64,000 nt of DNA, from contig FCNR01000054.1 in assembly GCA_900016875.1 (NCBI GenBank), positions 109,740-173,739 of the forward strand, read 5' to 3'. The notes beneath the pieces are model-generated. The model had not been told where the DNA came from and searched no databases. It saw only the letters and a program-made list of their open reading frames with translations. Position 1 is the stretch's first letter. Each line of letters opens with the position of its first letter. The stretch is from Eubacteriaceae bacterium CHKCI004 (GTDB lineage: Bacteria; Bacillota; Clostridia; Lachnospirales; Lachnospiraceae). Positions 44,786-54,443 of this stretch are shown here, piece by piece. The position numbers were made by a program, and so were the translations under genes.

Positions 44786-45739
44786 ATGAATCAATCAATT
44801 GCAATACCAGCCTTGGCAGCATTTTTTGTCACCTTAATATTGGGACCGGGACTGATTAAGTTTTTACATAGATTAAAGTTTGGTCAGTTCATCCGGGAGG
44901 AGGGACCGGAATCCCATCTGAAGAAGTCGGGAACACCTACGATGGGAGGAATTCTTTTTCTGATCGGAATTCTTGTTGGTTCTGTTTTTTATATTTCTGA
45001 TTATCCAAAGATTGTTCCGGTGCTTTTTGTTACCCTCGGCTTTGGACTCATCGGTTTTCTGGATGACTACATCAAGGTGGTCATGAAAAGGAATCTGGGT
45101 CTGACCCCGGCGCAGAAAATGCTCGGACAGATCTTTATTACGGCGGTATTTGCATTTTATATGGTAAATTATTCCGGATTGGGAACGGAAGTCATTATTC
45201 CTTTTACCGGAGGAACAATGATTGATCTGGGAATCCTGTACGTACCAATTCTGTTTTTTGTGGTGCTTGGAACCGTCAATGGCGCCAATTTTACGGATGG
45301 CCTTGATGGTCTGGCGTCCAGCGTGACCACTCTGATAGCTGTATTTTTTACTGTCATTGCGGTGGCGGCACGTACTGACGTGCATCCGGTGGCTTGTGCG
45401 GTTATTGGAGCGCTGCTTGGATTCCTGTGTTTTAATACCCATCCGGCGAAGGTTTTCATGGGAGACACCGGTTCGCTGGCACTGGGAGGATTTGTGGTAT
45501 CAACGGCCTATATGCTGCAGATACCATTCTTTCTCCCGATTGTCGCGTTCATCTACTTTGTGGAGGTGCTGTCGGTGATCATCCAGGTTGCATACTATAA
45601 AAGAACGAAGAAGAGGATTTTTAAAATGGCGCCGATACACCATCATTTTGAATTGTCCGGATGGCCAGAGACCAAAGTGGTGTCCATTTTCTCCATTGTG
45701 ACGGCGGTCCTCTGCCTCATTGGGATGTTAGCTTATTAA
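44786..45739 (+). CDS. mraY: Phospho-N-acetylmuramoyl-pentapeptide transferase
   Basis: 317 residues with about ten membrane helices; ATG after TGGAGG. Key motifs are KKSGTPTMGG, the catalytic FLDDYIKV, NFTDGLDGLA, and the cytosolic PIHHHFELSGWPETKVV. It attaches UDP-MurNAc-pentapeptide to undecaprenyl phosphate, making lipid I at the membrane. Confidence 0.97.
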   Translation: MNQSIAIPALAAFFVTLILGPGLIKFLHRLKFGQFIREEGPESHLKKSGTPTMGGILFLIGILVGSVFYISDYPKIVPVLFVTLGFGLIGFLDDYIKVVMKRNLGLTPAQKMLGQIFITAVFAFYMVNYSGLGTEVIIPFTGGTMIDLGILYVPILFFVVLGTVNGANFTDGLDGLASSVTTLIAVFFTVIAVAARTDVHPVACAVIGALLGFLCFNTHPAKVFMGDTGSLALGGFVVSTAYMLQIPFFLPIVAFIYFVEVLSVIIQVAYYKRTKKRIFKMAPIHHHFELSGWPETKVVSIFSIVTAVLCLIGMLAY

Positions 45740-45770
45740 ACGCGGATGGAAAAGCAGGGATACTCAGCCC

Positions 45771-45785
45771 GACAGACTGTCTGTC
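45771..45785. promoter_or_regulatory. Short palindrome upstream of murD
   Basis: GACAGAC-T-GTCTGTC, a perfect 7-bp inverted repeat centred on one base in the 69-bp gap between mraY and murD. Could be an RNA hairpin or protein site; no T tract follows. Confidence 0.35.
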
Positions 45786-45808
45786 CAGGTATGAAATAAG
45801 GAGTTGCT

Positions 45809-47167
45809 ATGTTAGAAGGAAAAAAGATACTGATTGCCGGGGCCGGCGTCAGCGGCGTGGGAGCAGCGAAGCTTCTGGGCCGCGCCGGTTATCATGCGGC
45901 GGTATATGATGGAAATGAACAGTTAAACACAGAAATGATACAGGCACAGATGCCGGAAGGCATGGAGCTTGCGTTTGAGCTTGGAGAATACAGAGAGAGT
46001 CTGGCAGAACAGTATGATCTGCTTATTTTGAGCCCGGGAATCTCTGTCAACAGCCCGATCGCCCGCTCCTTCTATGACAGGGGAAAGACAGTCTGGGGAG
46101 AGATAGAGCTGGCGGCGCATTTTGCAAAAGGCAAAATTGCGGCTATCACAGGAACCAATGGTAAGACGACCACGACCGCTTTAGTGGGGAGTATTTTGAG
46201 GGCATGGTATGATTCTGTCTTTGTTGTGGGCAATATCGGAATCCCCTTTACATCTGTGGCGCTTGACACCCGGGAGGATTCTGTGATCGCGGCGGAGATC
46301 AGCAGTTTTCAGCTGGAGACCACCGTGGATTTTCATCCGGCGGTCAGCGCGGTGCTGAATCTTACGCCGGATCATCTTGATCGCCACGGAACGATGGAAG
46401 TTTATGGAGAGACAAAGCTTTCCATATCAAAAAAGCAGACGAAAGACGATCATATCCTTCTGAACTATGATGACGCGGCCACCAGAGCCATGGCAGAGCG
46501 GACGCCTGCCACGCCGGTATTTTTCAGCCGTAAAGAGAATCTGGAAGAGGGAATCGTCCTTGCAGGAGATACTTTCCTGATCCGCGCGGAGCAAAAAGAG
46601 ATTCCGGTCTGTTCCATCGATGAGATTCAGCTCCTCGGGAGCCACAATCATGAGAATATTCTGGCAGCCATCGGCATCTGTTATTATATGGGTGTTCCGG
46701 TGGAAAAAATCCGCGAAGCTGTTATGGCGTTTCAGGCCGTGGAACACCGTATTGAATATGTAGATACGGTGGATGGCGTCGATTACTATAATGATTCCAA
46801 AGGAACCAATCCGGATGCTGCCATAAAAGGTATTCAGGCTATGGTAAAACCAACGGTTCTTCTTGGAGGCGGTTATGATAAAAAAGCGGAATACGATGAG
46901 TGGATAGAATCCTTTGACGGCAAGGTCAAATACCTGATTCTCATGGGAGCCACTGCGAAAGCCATTGGCGCCGCGGCAGAAGCACATGGATTTAAAAATG
47001 TAATATATGCTGACAGTTTTGAGGAAGCCATGGAGATTGCCAGAGAGAAGGCGGTGCCGGGAGATGCGGTGTTATTGTCTCCTGCCTGTGCAAGCTGGGG
47101 AATGTTTAAAAACTATGAAGTCAGAGGACAGGTGTTTAAAGAGATTGTCCGCAGATTCAAGGGGTGA
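45809..47167 (+). CDS. murD: UDP-N-acetylmuramoylalanine:D-glutamate ligase
   Basis: 452 residues, ATG after AAGGAG. The N-terminal Rossmann domain has IAGAGVSGVGAAKLL. The ATP loop is TGTNGKTTTT, with NLTPDHLDRHG and the C-terminal NDSKGTNPDAAIKGI and LSPACASWGMF, all typical of MurD. It adds D-Glu to UDP-MurNAc-L-Ala. Its stop overlaps the region where ftsW begins. Confidence 0.96.
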   Translation: MLEGKKILIAGAGVSGVGAAKLLGRAGYHAAVYDGNEQLNTEMIQAQMPEGMELAFELGEYRESLAEQYDLLILSPGISVNSPIARSFYDRGKTVWGEIELAAHFAKGKIAAITGTNGKTTTTALVGSILRAWYDSVFVVGNIGIPFTSVALDTREDSVIAAEISSFQLETTVDFHPAVSAVLNLTPDHLDRHGTMEVYGETKLSISKKQTKDDHILLNYDDAATRAMAERTPATPVFFSRKENLEEGIVLAGDTFLIRAEQKEIPVCSIDEIQLLGSHNHENILAAIGICYYMGVPVEKIREAVMAFQAVEHRIEYVDTVDGVDYYNDSKGTNPDAAIKGIQAMVKPTVLLGGGYDKKAEYDEWIESFDGKVKYLILMGATAKAIGAAAEAHGFKNVIYADSFEEAMEIAREKAVPGDAVLLSPACASWGMFKNYEVRGQVFKEIVRRFKG

Positions 47168-47172
47168 GGATG

Positions 47173-48414
47173 ATGGCTGGAAAGGCAAAAACAGGAAGAC
47201 GCACTCCTCTACGGGGAGCTGGCCGCAGCCGGCCGCAGACCGCAGGAGTCCGCAGCCGCGGCGAGGTCAGAAGAAATCCGGCGGCTGCCGGACGCGGCGG
47301 CGTCAGAAGTTCTGCGTCAGTACGGCGGCCCCACGCCATGGATTATTCTATCGTATTTCTTGTTATATTTCTGGTGGGATTTGGTCTGGTGATGGTATAC
47401 AGCACAAGCTCTTACCGGGGCAGTCTGTATATGGATGACGCCGCATACTGGCTCAAGCGGCAGGCGTTTTTTGCTGTACTCGGTATTGCCGCCATGTTTT
47501 TTGTGGCCCGCATCGACTATCATTTCTGGAAGAGCAAGAAATGGATGCTGCCGGTTTATTACTGGGGAACAATATTGCTGCTTATCTTCACTCTGATTTT
47601 TGCAGCGGTATCCCATGGTTCCAGACGGTGGCTTAACATCGGTCCGCTCAGTTTTCAGCCGTCAGAGGCGGCAAAAGTTTCATTGATTTTGATTTTTGCC
47701 ATATATATCAGCCGGAATGCAAAAAAGCTCCGGACATGGAAAGGAATCGTGAAGTGTTTTGCGCTGGCGGTGCCGATCATCGTTGTGGTCGGTATCGAGA
47801 ACCTGAGTACCTGTATCATCCTGATGGCCATCACAGTCATCATGATATTTGTTGCCAGCGATAAATGGAAACCATTTTTTGCCATTGGAGGCGTTGGAAT
47901 AGCCGGAATAGCTGTGCTTCTGCTTACCCAGGGATACCGGGTGGAAAGGATTAAGATCTGGCTCAATCCCGAACAGTATGAGACCGGACTGCAGACTATG
48001 CAGGGGCTTTATGCCATTGGTTCCGGAGGGCTGTTCGGCAAAGGACTGGGGCAGAGTATGCAGAAGATGGGATTTTTGCCGGAGACGCACAATGACATGA
48101 TTTTTTCGATTATCTGTGAAGAACTGGGACTATTTGGAGCCATTAGTATCCTGATTATTTATTTTGTACTTTTGTGGAGATTCATGGTAGTGGCGCTCAA
48201 TGCCGCCGACTTATACGGTTCTATGATCGTTGTCGGGACTATCGCCCATCTGGGGATTCAGGTTTTTATCAACATTGGCGTTGTGACTAACACCATACCG
48301 AACACAGGTATTCCACTGCCGTTTATCAGCTACGGAGGCACTTCCCTGTGCTTTCTTTTGATAGAGATGGGACTTGTGCTGTCGGTCTCCAGGTACATGA
48401 GAATAAAAGAGTAA
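47173..48414 (+). CDS. ftsW: FtsW/SpoVE-family peptidoglycan glycosyltransferase
   Basis: 413 residues with the ATG at 47173 following GGGGTG. An unusual Arg/Gly/Ala-rich cytosolic N-terminus of ~55 residues precedes ten membrane helices of the SEDS family. Conserved parts are GSRRWLNIGPLSFQPSEAAK, GNIxx-type segment VVGIENLSTCIILM, LPETHNDMIFSIICEELG and PLPFISYGGTSL. SEDS proteins polymerise lipid II at the septum together with a class B PBP. FtsW and SpoVE are not separable by sequence alone. Confidence 0.9.
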   Translation: MAGKAKTGRRTPLRGAGRSRPQTAGVRSRGEVRRNPAAAGRGGVRSSASVRRPHAMDYSIVFLVIFLVGFGLVMVYSTSSYRGSLYMDDAAYWLKRQAFFAVLGIAAMFFVARIDYHFWKSKKWMLPVYYWGTILLLIFTLIFAAVSHGSRRWLNIGPLSFQPSEAAKVSLILIFAIYISRNAKKLRTWKGIVKCFALAVPIIVVVGIENLSTCIILMAITVIMIFVASDKWKPFFAIGGVGIAGIAVLLLTQGYRVERIKIWLNPEQYETGLQTMQGLYAIGSGGLFGKGLGQSMQKMGFLPETHNDMIFSIICEELGLFGAISILIIYFVLLWRFMVVALNAADLYGSMIVVGTIAHLGIQVFINIGVVTNTIPNTGIPLPFISYGGTSLCFLLIEMGLVLSVSRYMRIKE

Positions 48415-48472
48415 CAGTTGAAAACAAAGGGAAGCGGATGCCGCATGTCCACTTTTGCCGGACGGGGGTAAG

Positions 48473-49231
48473 ATGAAGAACGGACAATTAAGACTTATAA
48501 AAAATACAAAAAACAGCAAATTACATAAAATGATTTTCTGGCTGTGTCTCCTGTGCATTCTGGTGCTGGGAATTATATGCGTGGTTGTCGGTTTTTCCAT
48601 AAAAAAGATTGAGGTAAACGGCAATCAGACTTACACCGACGGAGAGATTATCCGGGAAGTGCAAAAGAAAGATTATGTGGGAAACACCCTTGTTATGATT
48701 GCGCAGAACCGTATTTTCGGTCAGAAATATCTTCCCTTTATTGAGGATATCACCATGAGCTTCAGCGATACCCATACGCTGGAGATTCATGTGAAGGAGA
48801 AGCTTCGCTCCGGCGTGTTCGAATATATGAATGAAAATGTATATTTCGATTCGGAGGGAATCGCCCAGGAAAGCCGGGGATACCGCTTTGACGGCGTTCC
48901 GGTAGTGACGGGAGTGAAATTCAACAAAATGGTGCTCGGGGAAAAGATTCCGGTGGACGGAGATTGTTTTGATACTATTCTTTCCATCACGGAAAAAATA
49001 AGCACTTATGGGCTGAACATTTCCGAGATTCACTTTGAAAGTGAAGATGACATTACACTTTTGTCCGGTAATTTTGAGGTCTTTCTGGGAACATCCGCAT
49101 TTCTGGATGAAAAAATGTCAAAAATTGCGGATGTGCTGGAGGCGGTATCCAGAGAACATAAAAAGGGAATTATAGATATGCATTTGTATACAGGTGAGAA
49201 AAATATTATCACTTTTCGTGAAAAAACGTAA
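48473..49231 (+). CDS. divIB: FtsQ/DivIB-type cell division protein
   Basis: 252 residues from ATG 48473 after GGGGGTAAG. Basic cytosolic N-terminus, one membrane segment (about 25-46), then a POTRA domain beginning KKIEVNGNQTYTDGEIIREV and a beta domain with MSFSDTHTLEIHVKEKLRSG. It joins FtsL and the septal PBP in the divisome. Position between ftsW and ftsZ agrees. Confidence 0.88.
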   Translation: MKNGQLRLIKNTKNSKLHKMIFWLCLLCILVLGIICVVVGFSIKKIEVNGNQTYTDGEIIREVQKKDYVGNTLVMIAQNRIFGQKYLPFIEDITMSFSDTHTLEIHVKEKLRSGVFEYMNENVYFDSEGIAQESRGYRFDGVPVVTGVKFNKMVLGEKIPVDGDCFDTILSITEKISTYGLNISEIHFESEDDITLLSGNFEVFLGTSAFLDEKMSKIADVLEAVSREHKKGIIDMHLYTGEKNIITFREKT

Positions 49232-49262
49232 AATTTGAAATAAATAAAAATAAAAATTTTTG

Positions 49263-49291
49263 TTGATTATTTCTATGAAAAAACGTATTAT
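49263..49291 (+). promoter_or_regulatory. Probable ftsZ promoter
   Basis: TTGATT (49263-49268), 17-bp spacer, TATTAT (49286-49291) in a 124-bp AT-rich gap before ftsZ. Confidence 0.5.
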
Positions 49292-49355
49292 ATAACCATA
49301 AACTAGAATCAGGTGGATTATATTCATTTATATATAGAATAAGGAGGAGTAGACC

Positions 49356-50507
49356 TTGCTGGAAATTATGTCAAACGAAGAATTAGCTCACGCTAAAATC
49401 CTTGTGATCGGAGTCGGCGGAGCAGGAAACAATGCCGTGAACCGTATGGTTGACGAATCAATTGAAGGAGTGGAATTAATCGGTATCAATACGGATAAGC
49501 AGGCGCTCGATTTATGTAAAGCCGCCACTCGCGTCCAGATTGGCGAGAGGCTGACAAAGGGACTGGGCGCCGGAGCGAAGCCGGAGATCGGAGCAGCTGC
49601 TGTGGAAGAGAACCGTGATGAGATCACAGAGCTTGTCAAGGATGCCGATATGGTATTCGTGACCTGCGGTATGGGCGGCGGAACCGGTACAGGTGCAGCT
49701 CCGATTGTGGCAGAAATCGCCAAAGATCTGGGAATACTGACGGTAGGCGTTGTGACGAAGCCGTTTATTTTTGAGGGTAAACCTCGTATGAACAATGCGC
49801 TTCTTGGGATCGAGCGTCTGAAAGAAAATGTGGATACACTGATTATTATTCCGAACGATAAACTTCTGCAGATTTGCGATAAGAGAACATCTATCAAGGA
49901 TGCTTTCTGCAAGGCGGATGAAGTACTTCAGCAGGGTGTACAGGGTATAACGGATCTGATCTTTAAACCGGGTCTCATCAATCTGGATTTTGCAGATATT
50001 CAGACGGTTATGAGAGATAAGGGTATCGCTCATATCGGTATCGGAATGGGAAGCGGTGAAGACAAAGCTGTGGAAGCTATCAAGAAGGCCATGGAGAGCC
50101 CGCTCCTTGAAACTACAGTAAGCGGCGCGACAGATATCATTATCAACTTCTCCGGCGATGTGGGTATCCAGGAAGTATATGAAGCTGTCTCTTATCTGAC
50201 AGAAGTGGCCGGAGATGAGGCAAATATCATTTTTGGTAATGTAGAGAGCGACGATATTCCTGAAGATGAGGTGAGCATCACGATTATTGCTACCGGACTC
50301 CGCGACGTGTCCGGCACAGGATCCTCAAAAGGAAGCAGTCGTTCAGCCGGCGCAAAAAAGCCGGAAAACGGACCTACATACAGCGGTCAGGCTATTAAGA
50401 CCGCCCCGTCAAAAAGAGCGGAGCAGCCGAACAATAATGCCTCCCGTTCTTACGATGCAGGTGATATGGAGATTAAGATTCCGGAGTTCCTCCAGAAACG
50501 CCGGTAA
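49356..50507 (+). CDS. ftsZ: Cell division GTPase FtsZ
   Basis: 383 residues with a TTG start preceded by AAGGAGGAG. GTP-binding motifs are [13 protein letters not shown], the tubulin signature [10 protein letters not shown], and [11 protein letters not shown] as T7 loop. A variable linker ends in the conserved C-terminal peptide [11 protein letters not shown], which binds membrane tethers. ftsZ polymerises as the division ring. No ftsA lies next to it, so the tether gene must be elsewhere. Confidence 0.97.
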   Translation: MLEIMSNEELAHAKILVIGVGGAGNNAVNRMVDESIEGVELIGINTDKQALDLCKAATRVQIGERLTKGLGAGAKPEIGAAAVEENRDEITELVKDADMVFVTCGMGGGTGTGAAPIVAEIAKDLGILTVGVVTKPFIFEGKPRMNNALLGIERLKENVDTLIIIPNDKLLQICDKRTSIKDAFCKADEVLQQGVQGITDLIFKPGLINLDFADIQTVMRDKGIAHIGIGMGSGEDKAVEAIKKAMESPLLETTVSGATDIIINFSGDVGIQEVYEAVSYLTEVAGDEANIIFGNVESDDIPEDEVSITIIATGLRDVSGTGSSKGSSRSAGAKKPENGPTYSGQAIKTAPSKRAEQPNNNASRSYDAGDMEIKIPEFLQKRR

Positions 50508-50565
50508 TTGAAAACGAATTGCAGCAGCGGTATGGAGACGGTTTAAGTCTTCGCTGTTCATGTAT

Positions 50566-50615
50566 AAAAAGGTCGAAACATTTAGGTTTTTTCCTATCGG
50601 TTTCGACCTTTTTTT
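50566..50615 (+). terminator. Terminator of the dcw cluster after ftsZ
   Basis: 11-bp perfect stem AAGGTCGAAAC / GTTTCGACCTT (50569-50579 with 50600-50610), A run before and T run after, so possibly active in both directions. Confidence 0.9.
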
Positions 50616-50690
50616 GTCCTCTTTTATAGTACAATAAATCTACAGACAAAACACCATCGGTTTCTAAAACATGCTGAGATTTTATGGAAC

Positions 50691-51569
50691 ATGATTGAAC
50701 TGGACATTCTGTTTTTGCTGAACTGGATAATTGACTACCTGATTTTGGTACTTGTGAAAAATGAATTTTTCCCCGAAGTCAAAAGAAAAAGACTCGCGGC
50801 AGGGGCATTTATGGCTGCAGCCACTTACTTATTCTGGCTTTGCCAGAAGGGAACAGTTTCCGGGAATATCAGAGCTGTGGAAGCTTTGTTTTTTGTGAGC
50901 TTGGTACTTATGTGGACCTTTTCTGTCCGCAGTCCGGCTGTTTTTGGCAGGGCGGCGGCCGCAGTCCTCATGTACGCCTTTCTCATGGGAGGATTCTGCT
51001 ATGTTTTGCGGAATACATTTGCAAAGGAGCTGGAAGGAGTTCCGGCGCAATGGTGGGTTCCCGCCGGTTGTGCAGCAGCCTTCTGTTTTTTAAAAGGTGT
51101 GGGAAAAAGGATAAAAAAAGAAGCGGTAAAGATAAAAGAATGTATCTATGAGGTGGAAATCCGAAGAAAAGACCGCGCCGTATGTCTGCGGGGACTGTAC
51201 GATTCCGGCAACCTGCTGGTAAGTCAGTGGACAGGGAAGGGAATATGCGTTCTGTCCTTTGAGAATGCGGCGGAACTTTTTGATGAGAAAGAAAGAGAGA
51301 TGCTGTCTTTTCTCATGGCACAAAAGGATTTTCCCTGGAAAATCATGACAGAAAATCTGTGGTCAGGAATTTACAGGATTACATACTCTTCCGTGGGAAA
51401 AGAGGAAGGCTGGATGCCGGGAATCGCTGCAGACCATATCATTGTGAAAAAAGACGGGGAGGTGCTCGCAGATACAAAGGGATTGATGGGAATTACCGAC
51501 AGGCAAATTTTTCACGATCAAAGATTTGCTGTCTTGCTGCCGGCAGATATTTTTGCGAAACAGACATAG
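50691..51569 (+). CDS. spoIIGA: Sigma-E processing peptidase SpoIIGA
   Basis: 292 residues. Five membrane helices in the N-terminal half are followed by a soluble aspartic-protease-like domain with catalytic LYDSGN (RGLYDSGNLLVSQW), the retropepsin-like motif of SpoIIGA, and a later IAADHIIV/LMGITD region. It activates pro-sigma-E in the mother cell. sigE follows after 87 bp. The ribosome binding site is poor (TATGGAAC), which may limit its level. Confidence 0.92.
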   Translation: MIELDILFLLNWIIDYLILVLVKNEFFPEVKRKRLAAGAFMAAATYLFWLCQKGTVSGNIRAVEALFFVSLVLMWTFSVRSPAVFGRAAAAVLMYAFLMGGFCYVLRNTFAKELEGVPAQWWVPAGCAAAFCFLKGVGKRIKKEAVKIKECIYEVEIRRKDRAVCLRGLYDSGNLLVSQWTGKGICVLSFENAAELFDEKEREMLSFLMAQKDFPWKIMTENLWSGIYRITYSSVGKEEGWMPGIAADHIIVKKDGEVLADTKGLMGITDRQIFHDQRFAVLLPADIFAKQT

Positions 51570-51656
51570 AAAGCTGACCTGGTTATACCGGAACGGAAAC
51601 GTCTGTATACCGATATCGGCTCATGTCAGTGTCTGTATTGATTTTAGGAGGGGATA

Positions 51657-52403
51657 TTGCAGATGCCAGTTGTATTAAATGTATCAGGAATGGAACGGGT
51701 GAAATTCACCATGGTCAATAACATGAAGCAGTTGTTTCATCCAAGGGGCGAGGTCCATTACATAGGGGGCACCGACGTACTGCCGCCGCCGCTGGAGCCG
51801 GAGGAGGAAGCTTATGTGCTGAGCCAGCTGGATACCAGAAGAAGTGAGGAAGCCAAAGCAATCCTCATAGAAAGAAATTTGAGACTGGTGGTATACATAG
51901 CAAAGAAATTTGAGAATACGGGAATAGGTGTGGAAGATCTGATATCCATTGGGACGATCGGCCTTATCAAAGCCATACAGACGTTCAATCTGGAGAGAAA
52001 GATCAAGCTTGCCACCTATGCGTCCCGGTGCATAGAAAACGAAATTCTCATGTATTTGAGAAGAACCAGCAAGACAAGGATGGAAGTGTCTATCGACGAG
52101 CCGCTAAATGTAGATTGGGACGGAAATGAGCTGCTCTTATCAGATATCCTCGGAACGGATGAAGATGTTATTTCCAGGGATATCGAGGATGAAATTGACA
52201 GAAAACTGCTGAAAAAAGCCATGGAGACCCTTTCAGACAGAGAGAAGCTTATTATTTCTCTGCGTTTTGGTCTTGGTGGAAACGAAGAAGAAAAAACCCA
52301 GAAAGAAGTGGCGGATATGCTTGGAATCTCTCAATCATATATTTCCCGCCTTGAAAAAAAGATCATACATCGATTAAAAAAAGAAATGATCAAAATGGAA
52401 TGA
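51657..52403 (+). CDS. sigE: RNA polymerase sporulation sigma factor sigma-E (precursor)
   Basis: 248 residues with a TTG start placed by AGGAGGGG. The N-terminal ~35 residues before the core correspond to the pro-sequence that SpoIIGA removes. Region 2 contains [31 protein letters not shown] (read as RNLRLVVY and [11 protein letters not shown]). Region 4 has [22 protein letters not shown]. Controls early mother-cell genes such as spoIVA in relatives. The gene follows spoIIGA as usual. Confidence 0.95.
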   Translation: MQMPVVLNVSGMERVKFTMVNNMKQLFHPRGEVHYIGGTDVLPPPLEPEEEAYVLSQLDTRRSEEAKAILIERNLRLVVYIAKKFENTGIGVEDLISIGTIGLIKAIQTFNLERKIKLATYASRCIENEILMYLRRTSKTRMEVSIDEPLNVDWDGNELLLSDILGTDEDVISRDIEDEIDRKLLKKAMETLSDREKLIISLRFGLGGNEEEKTQKEVADMLGISQSYISRLEKKIIHRLKKEMIKME

Positions 52404-52429
52404 CCGTCTGTCAGAAATCTGTCGCACAG

Positions 52430-52456
52430 CTGCCGGAAATGCTGTACGGCAGATTC
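52430..52456. terminator. Possible terminator between convergent sigE and sigG
   Basis: CTGCCG (52430-52435) and CGGCAG (52447-52452) flank an 11-base loop, followed by a poor T tract. It lies between the two stop codons. Confidence 0.4.
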
Positions 52457-52457
52457 T

Positions 52458-53237
52458 TTATTCATTGAGGTAACTGCGTATGGACTTCAGCGCGTTTTTT
52501 TCCAGACGACTCACCTGTGCTTGGGAAATACTGATCTCATCGGCGACTTCCGTCTGAGTTTTACCCTCATAAAATCGTTTGCGTATAATATTATATTCCC
52601 GGTTGGTAAGTTGATTCATGGCGTCCTGAAGGGCGAGATGTTCGACCCAGGTTTCTTCTTTGCTTTTCTTGTCACAGACCTGATCCATGAGAAAAAGAGC
52701 GTCATTGCCGTCCTGATATACCGGCTCAAAAAGAGAAACGGGAGTGGCGATGGCGTCCAGAGCGTAGATGATATCCTCCTCCGGCAGTTCGATTTCCTTT
52801 GAGATCTCCTCGATTGTCGGATCCCGGTCCATAGTTTTTAGAAGCTGTTCCTTGGCATATATCGCCTTATATGCGGTATCCCGGAGGGAGCGGCTGACCC
52901 TGATACTGTTATTATCCCGGAGATAGCGACGAACTTCGCCAAGAATCATTGGAACGGCGTAAGTAGAAAATTTTACGTCCAGCGTCCGGTCAAAATTGTC
53001 AATGGCTTTCATCAGGCCGATACATCCCACCTGAAATAAATCATCTGCGTTTTCATGGTTACCGGAGAAACGCTGGATCACGCTTAAAACCAGACGGAGA
53101 TTGCCTTTGATATACTGATCTCTGGCATCAGTATCTCCCTGTTCAATTCTTTCGAACAGACTGTTTTTCTCCTCTTCAGAAAGAAGAGGAAGCTCCGAGG
53201 TGTTCACACCGCATATTTCTACTTTATTCAGAAACAT
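52458..53237 (-). CDS. sigG: RNA polymerase sporulation sigma factor sigma-G
   Basis: 259 residues from the ATG at 53237, preceded by AGGAGG; B. subtilis SigG has 260. The N-terminus NKVEICGVNTSELPLL is the sigma-G hallmark. Region 2 contains GNLRLVLSVIQRF and ENADDLFQVGCIGLMKAIDNF, and region 4 has GKTQTEVADEISISQAQVSRLEK. It drives late forespore genes. It is oriented against sigE, whereas spoIIGA-sigE-sigG usually point the same way. Confidence 0.96.
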   Translation of the reverse strand: MFLNKVEICGVNTSELPLLSEEEKNSLFERIEQGDTDARDQYIKGNLRLVLSVIQRFSGNHENADDLFQVGCIGLMKAIDNFDRTLDVKFSTYAVPMILGEVRRYLRDNNSIRVSRSLRDTAYKAIYAKEQLLKTMDRDPTIEEISKEIELPEEDIIYALDAIATPVSLFEPVYQDGNDALFLMDQVCDKKSKEETWVEHLALQDAMNQLTNREYNIIRKRFYEGKTQTEVADEISISQAQVSRLEKNALKSIRSYLNE

Positions 53238-53390
53238 TTGTATCCTCCTGATCATGTGCGTACAGAAAACTCTTCCTGTGTTCTTTTAAAAGGATGAACG
53301 CAAACGCTCTAAATTATTCAGAGTGAAACAAGAAATCATTGTCCATCTTTTGGAAAATGTGAAGAAGAGAGCAGGAATTTTTGTTACGGC

Positions 53391-53419
53391 TTGCGGGATA
53401 AAAAACGCTCTGTTATAAT
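53391..53419 (+). promoter_or_regulatory. Promoter of the CinA-like gene
   Basis: TTGCGG (53391-53396), 17-bp spacer, TATAAT (53414-53419), 77 bp before the start codon. Confidence 0.55.
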
Positions 53420-53496
53420 AGAAAACAAGAAAATTCCTGGTTCAAAACAGCGGAAAAAGCCGCAAAACAGGTGAAGAAAAAAGAAAGGCGAAAGTT

Positions 53497-54291
53497 ATGG
53501 TAGCGGAAATTATCAGTGTGGGAACAGAGTTGTTATTGGGAAATATCGTCAATACTAACGCGCAGTACATCGCAAAAGAGATGGCGCGGCTGGGAATTGA
53601 TTTATATTATCAGTCTGTGGTGGGAGACAATGAGGAGCGTCTCAGCAATGTGTTAAAGACTGCGCTGGAGCGTTCAGATCTGATCATCACAACCGGCGGA
53701 CTTGGACCGACAAAAGATGACCTGACCAAAGAAGTGGCGGCATCCTACTTCGGCAAACAGCTGATATTTGATGAAAAAACTTATCAGCATGTGAAAAAAA
53801 GACTGGAATCTTACGGCATCAGCCAGATGACCGAGAGTCAGAAAAAACAGGCCATGGTACCGGAAGGAGCGCTGGTCATCACTAATCCGGAGGGGCTGGC
53901 TCCCGGAATTATCATGGCGCAGGGCAATAAGGCGGTTATCATGCTTCCCGGACCGCCAAAGGAGATGAAAGCGTTGTTTGCGGAGTGCAGCCGTCTGTAT
54001 ATCAAGCGCCTTTCGGATCATGTTTTTGTGTCCATCAATATCAAGATCAAAGGACCGGACGAGCTGCCGTTAAGTGTGATCGGTGAGGCCCCGATCGCGG
54101 ATCAGCTGGGCGATATCCTTGATAACGAAAATCCAACTGTTGCTACGTACGCCAAAGAAGACGGCGTTCTCATCCGCGTGACTGCTTCCGGCAAGACCAG
54201 AGAAGAGGCTCTGGTTCTCATGAAGCCTGTTGTGACCAAAATTGCGGAGATTCTTGCCGATAAGATCGCCTGGGTCAAAGAGGACGCCTGA
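53497..54291 (+). CDS. CinA-type protein, molybdopterin-binding-like domain only
   Basis: 264 residues. MoaB/MogA-like domain with AEIISVGTELLLGNIVNTNAQYI, TTGGLGPTKDDLTKE and MLPGPPKEMKALF, then the KH-like part with LPLSVIGEAPIADQLG. The C-terminal nicotinamide-nucleotide amidase domain of full CinA (about 410 residues) is missing, and the frame ends cleanly before a strong terminator. CinA proteins act on NMN or ADP-ribose and were linked to competence. Without the amidase domain the role is open. Whether the domain was lost or is encoded elsewhere cannot be seen here. Confidence 0.85.
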   Translation: MVAEIISVGTELLLGNIVNTNAQYIAKEMARLGIDLYYQSVVGDNEERLSNVLKTALERSDLIITTGGLGPTKDDLTKEVAASYFGKQLIFDEKTYQHVKKRLESYGISQMTESQKKQAMVPEGALVITNPEGLAPGIIMAQGNKAVIMLPGPPKEMKALFAECSRLYIKRLSDHVFVSINIKIKGPDELPLSVIGEAPIADQLGDILDNENPTVATYAKEDGVLIRVTASGKTREEALVLMKPVVTKIAEILADKIAWVKEDA

Positions 54292-54316
54292 AAGTGAATA
54301 AACGCAGACAAATATT

Positions 54317-54362
54317 CTGCCGGACATGGGAAAACTATCCTGTGTCCGGCAGGATTTTTTTT
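54317..54362 (+). terminator. Terminator of the CinA-like gene
   Basis: 10-bp perfect stem CTGCCGGACA / TGTCCGGCAG (54317-54326 with 54343-54352), then a run of T. Confidence 0.9.
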
Positions 54363-54398
54363 ACACTGAAAACATTGATGCAAAACGGGAATTTTTTC

Positions 54399-54427
54399 TT
54401 GACAAATCTTCCACTCTCTGCCATAAT
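54399..54427 (+). promoter_or_regulatory. Promoter of the XRE-cupin regulator
   Basis: TTGACA (54399-54404), 17-bp spacer, CATAAT (54422-54427). Confidence 0.65.
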
Positions 54428-54443
54428 ACAGCTTGTTTATTTA

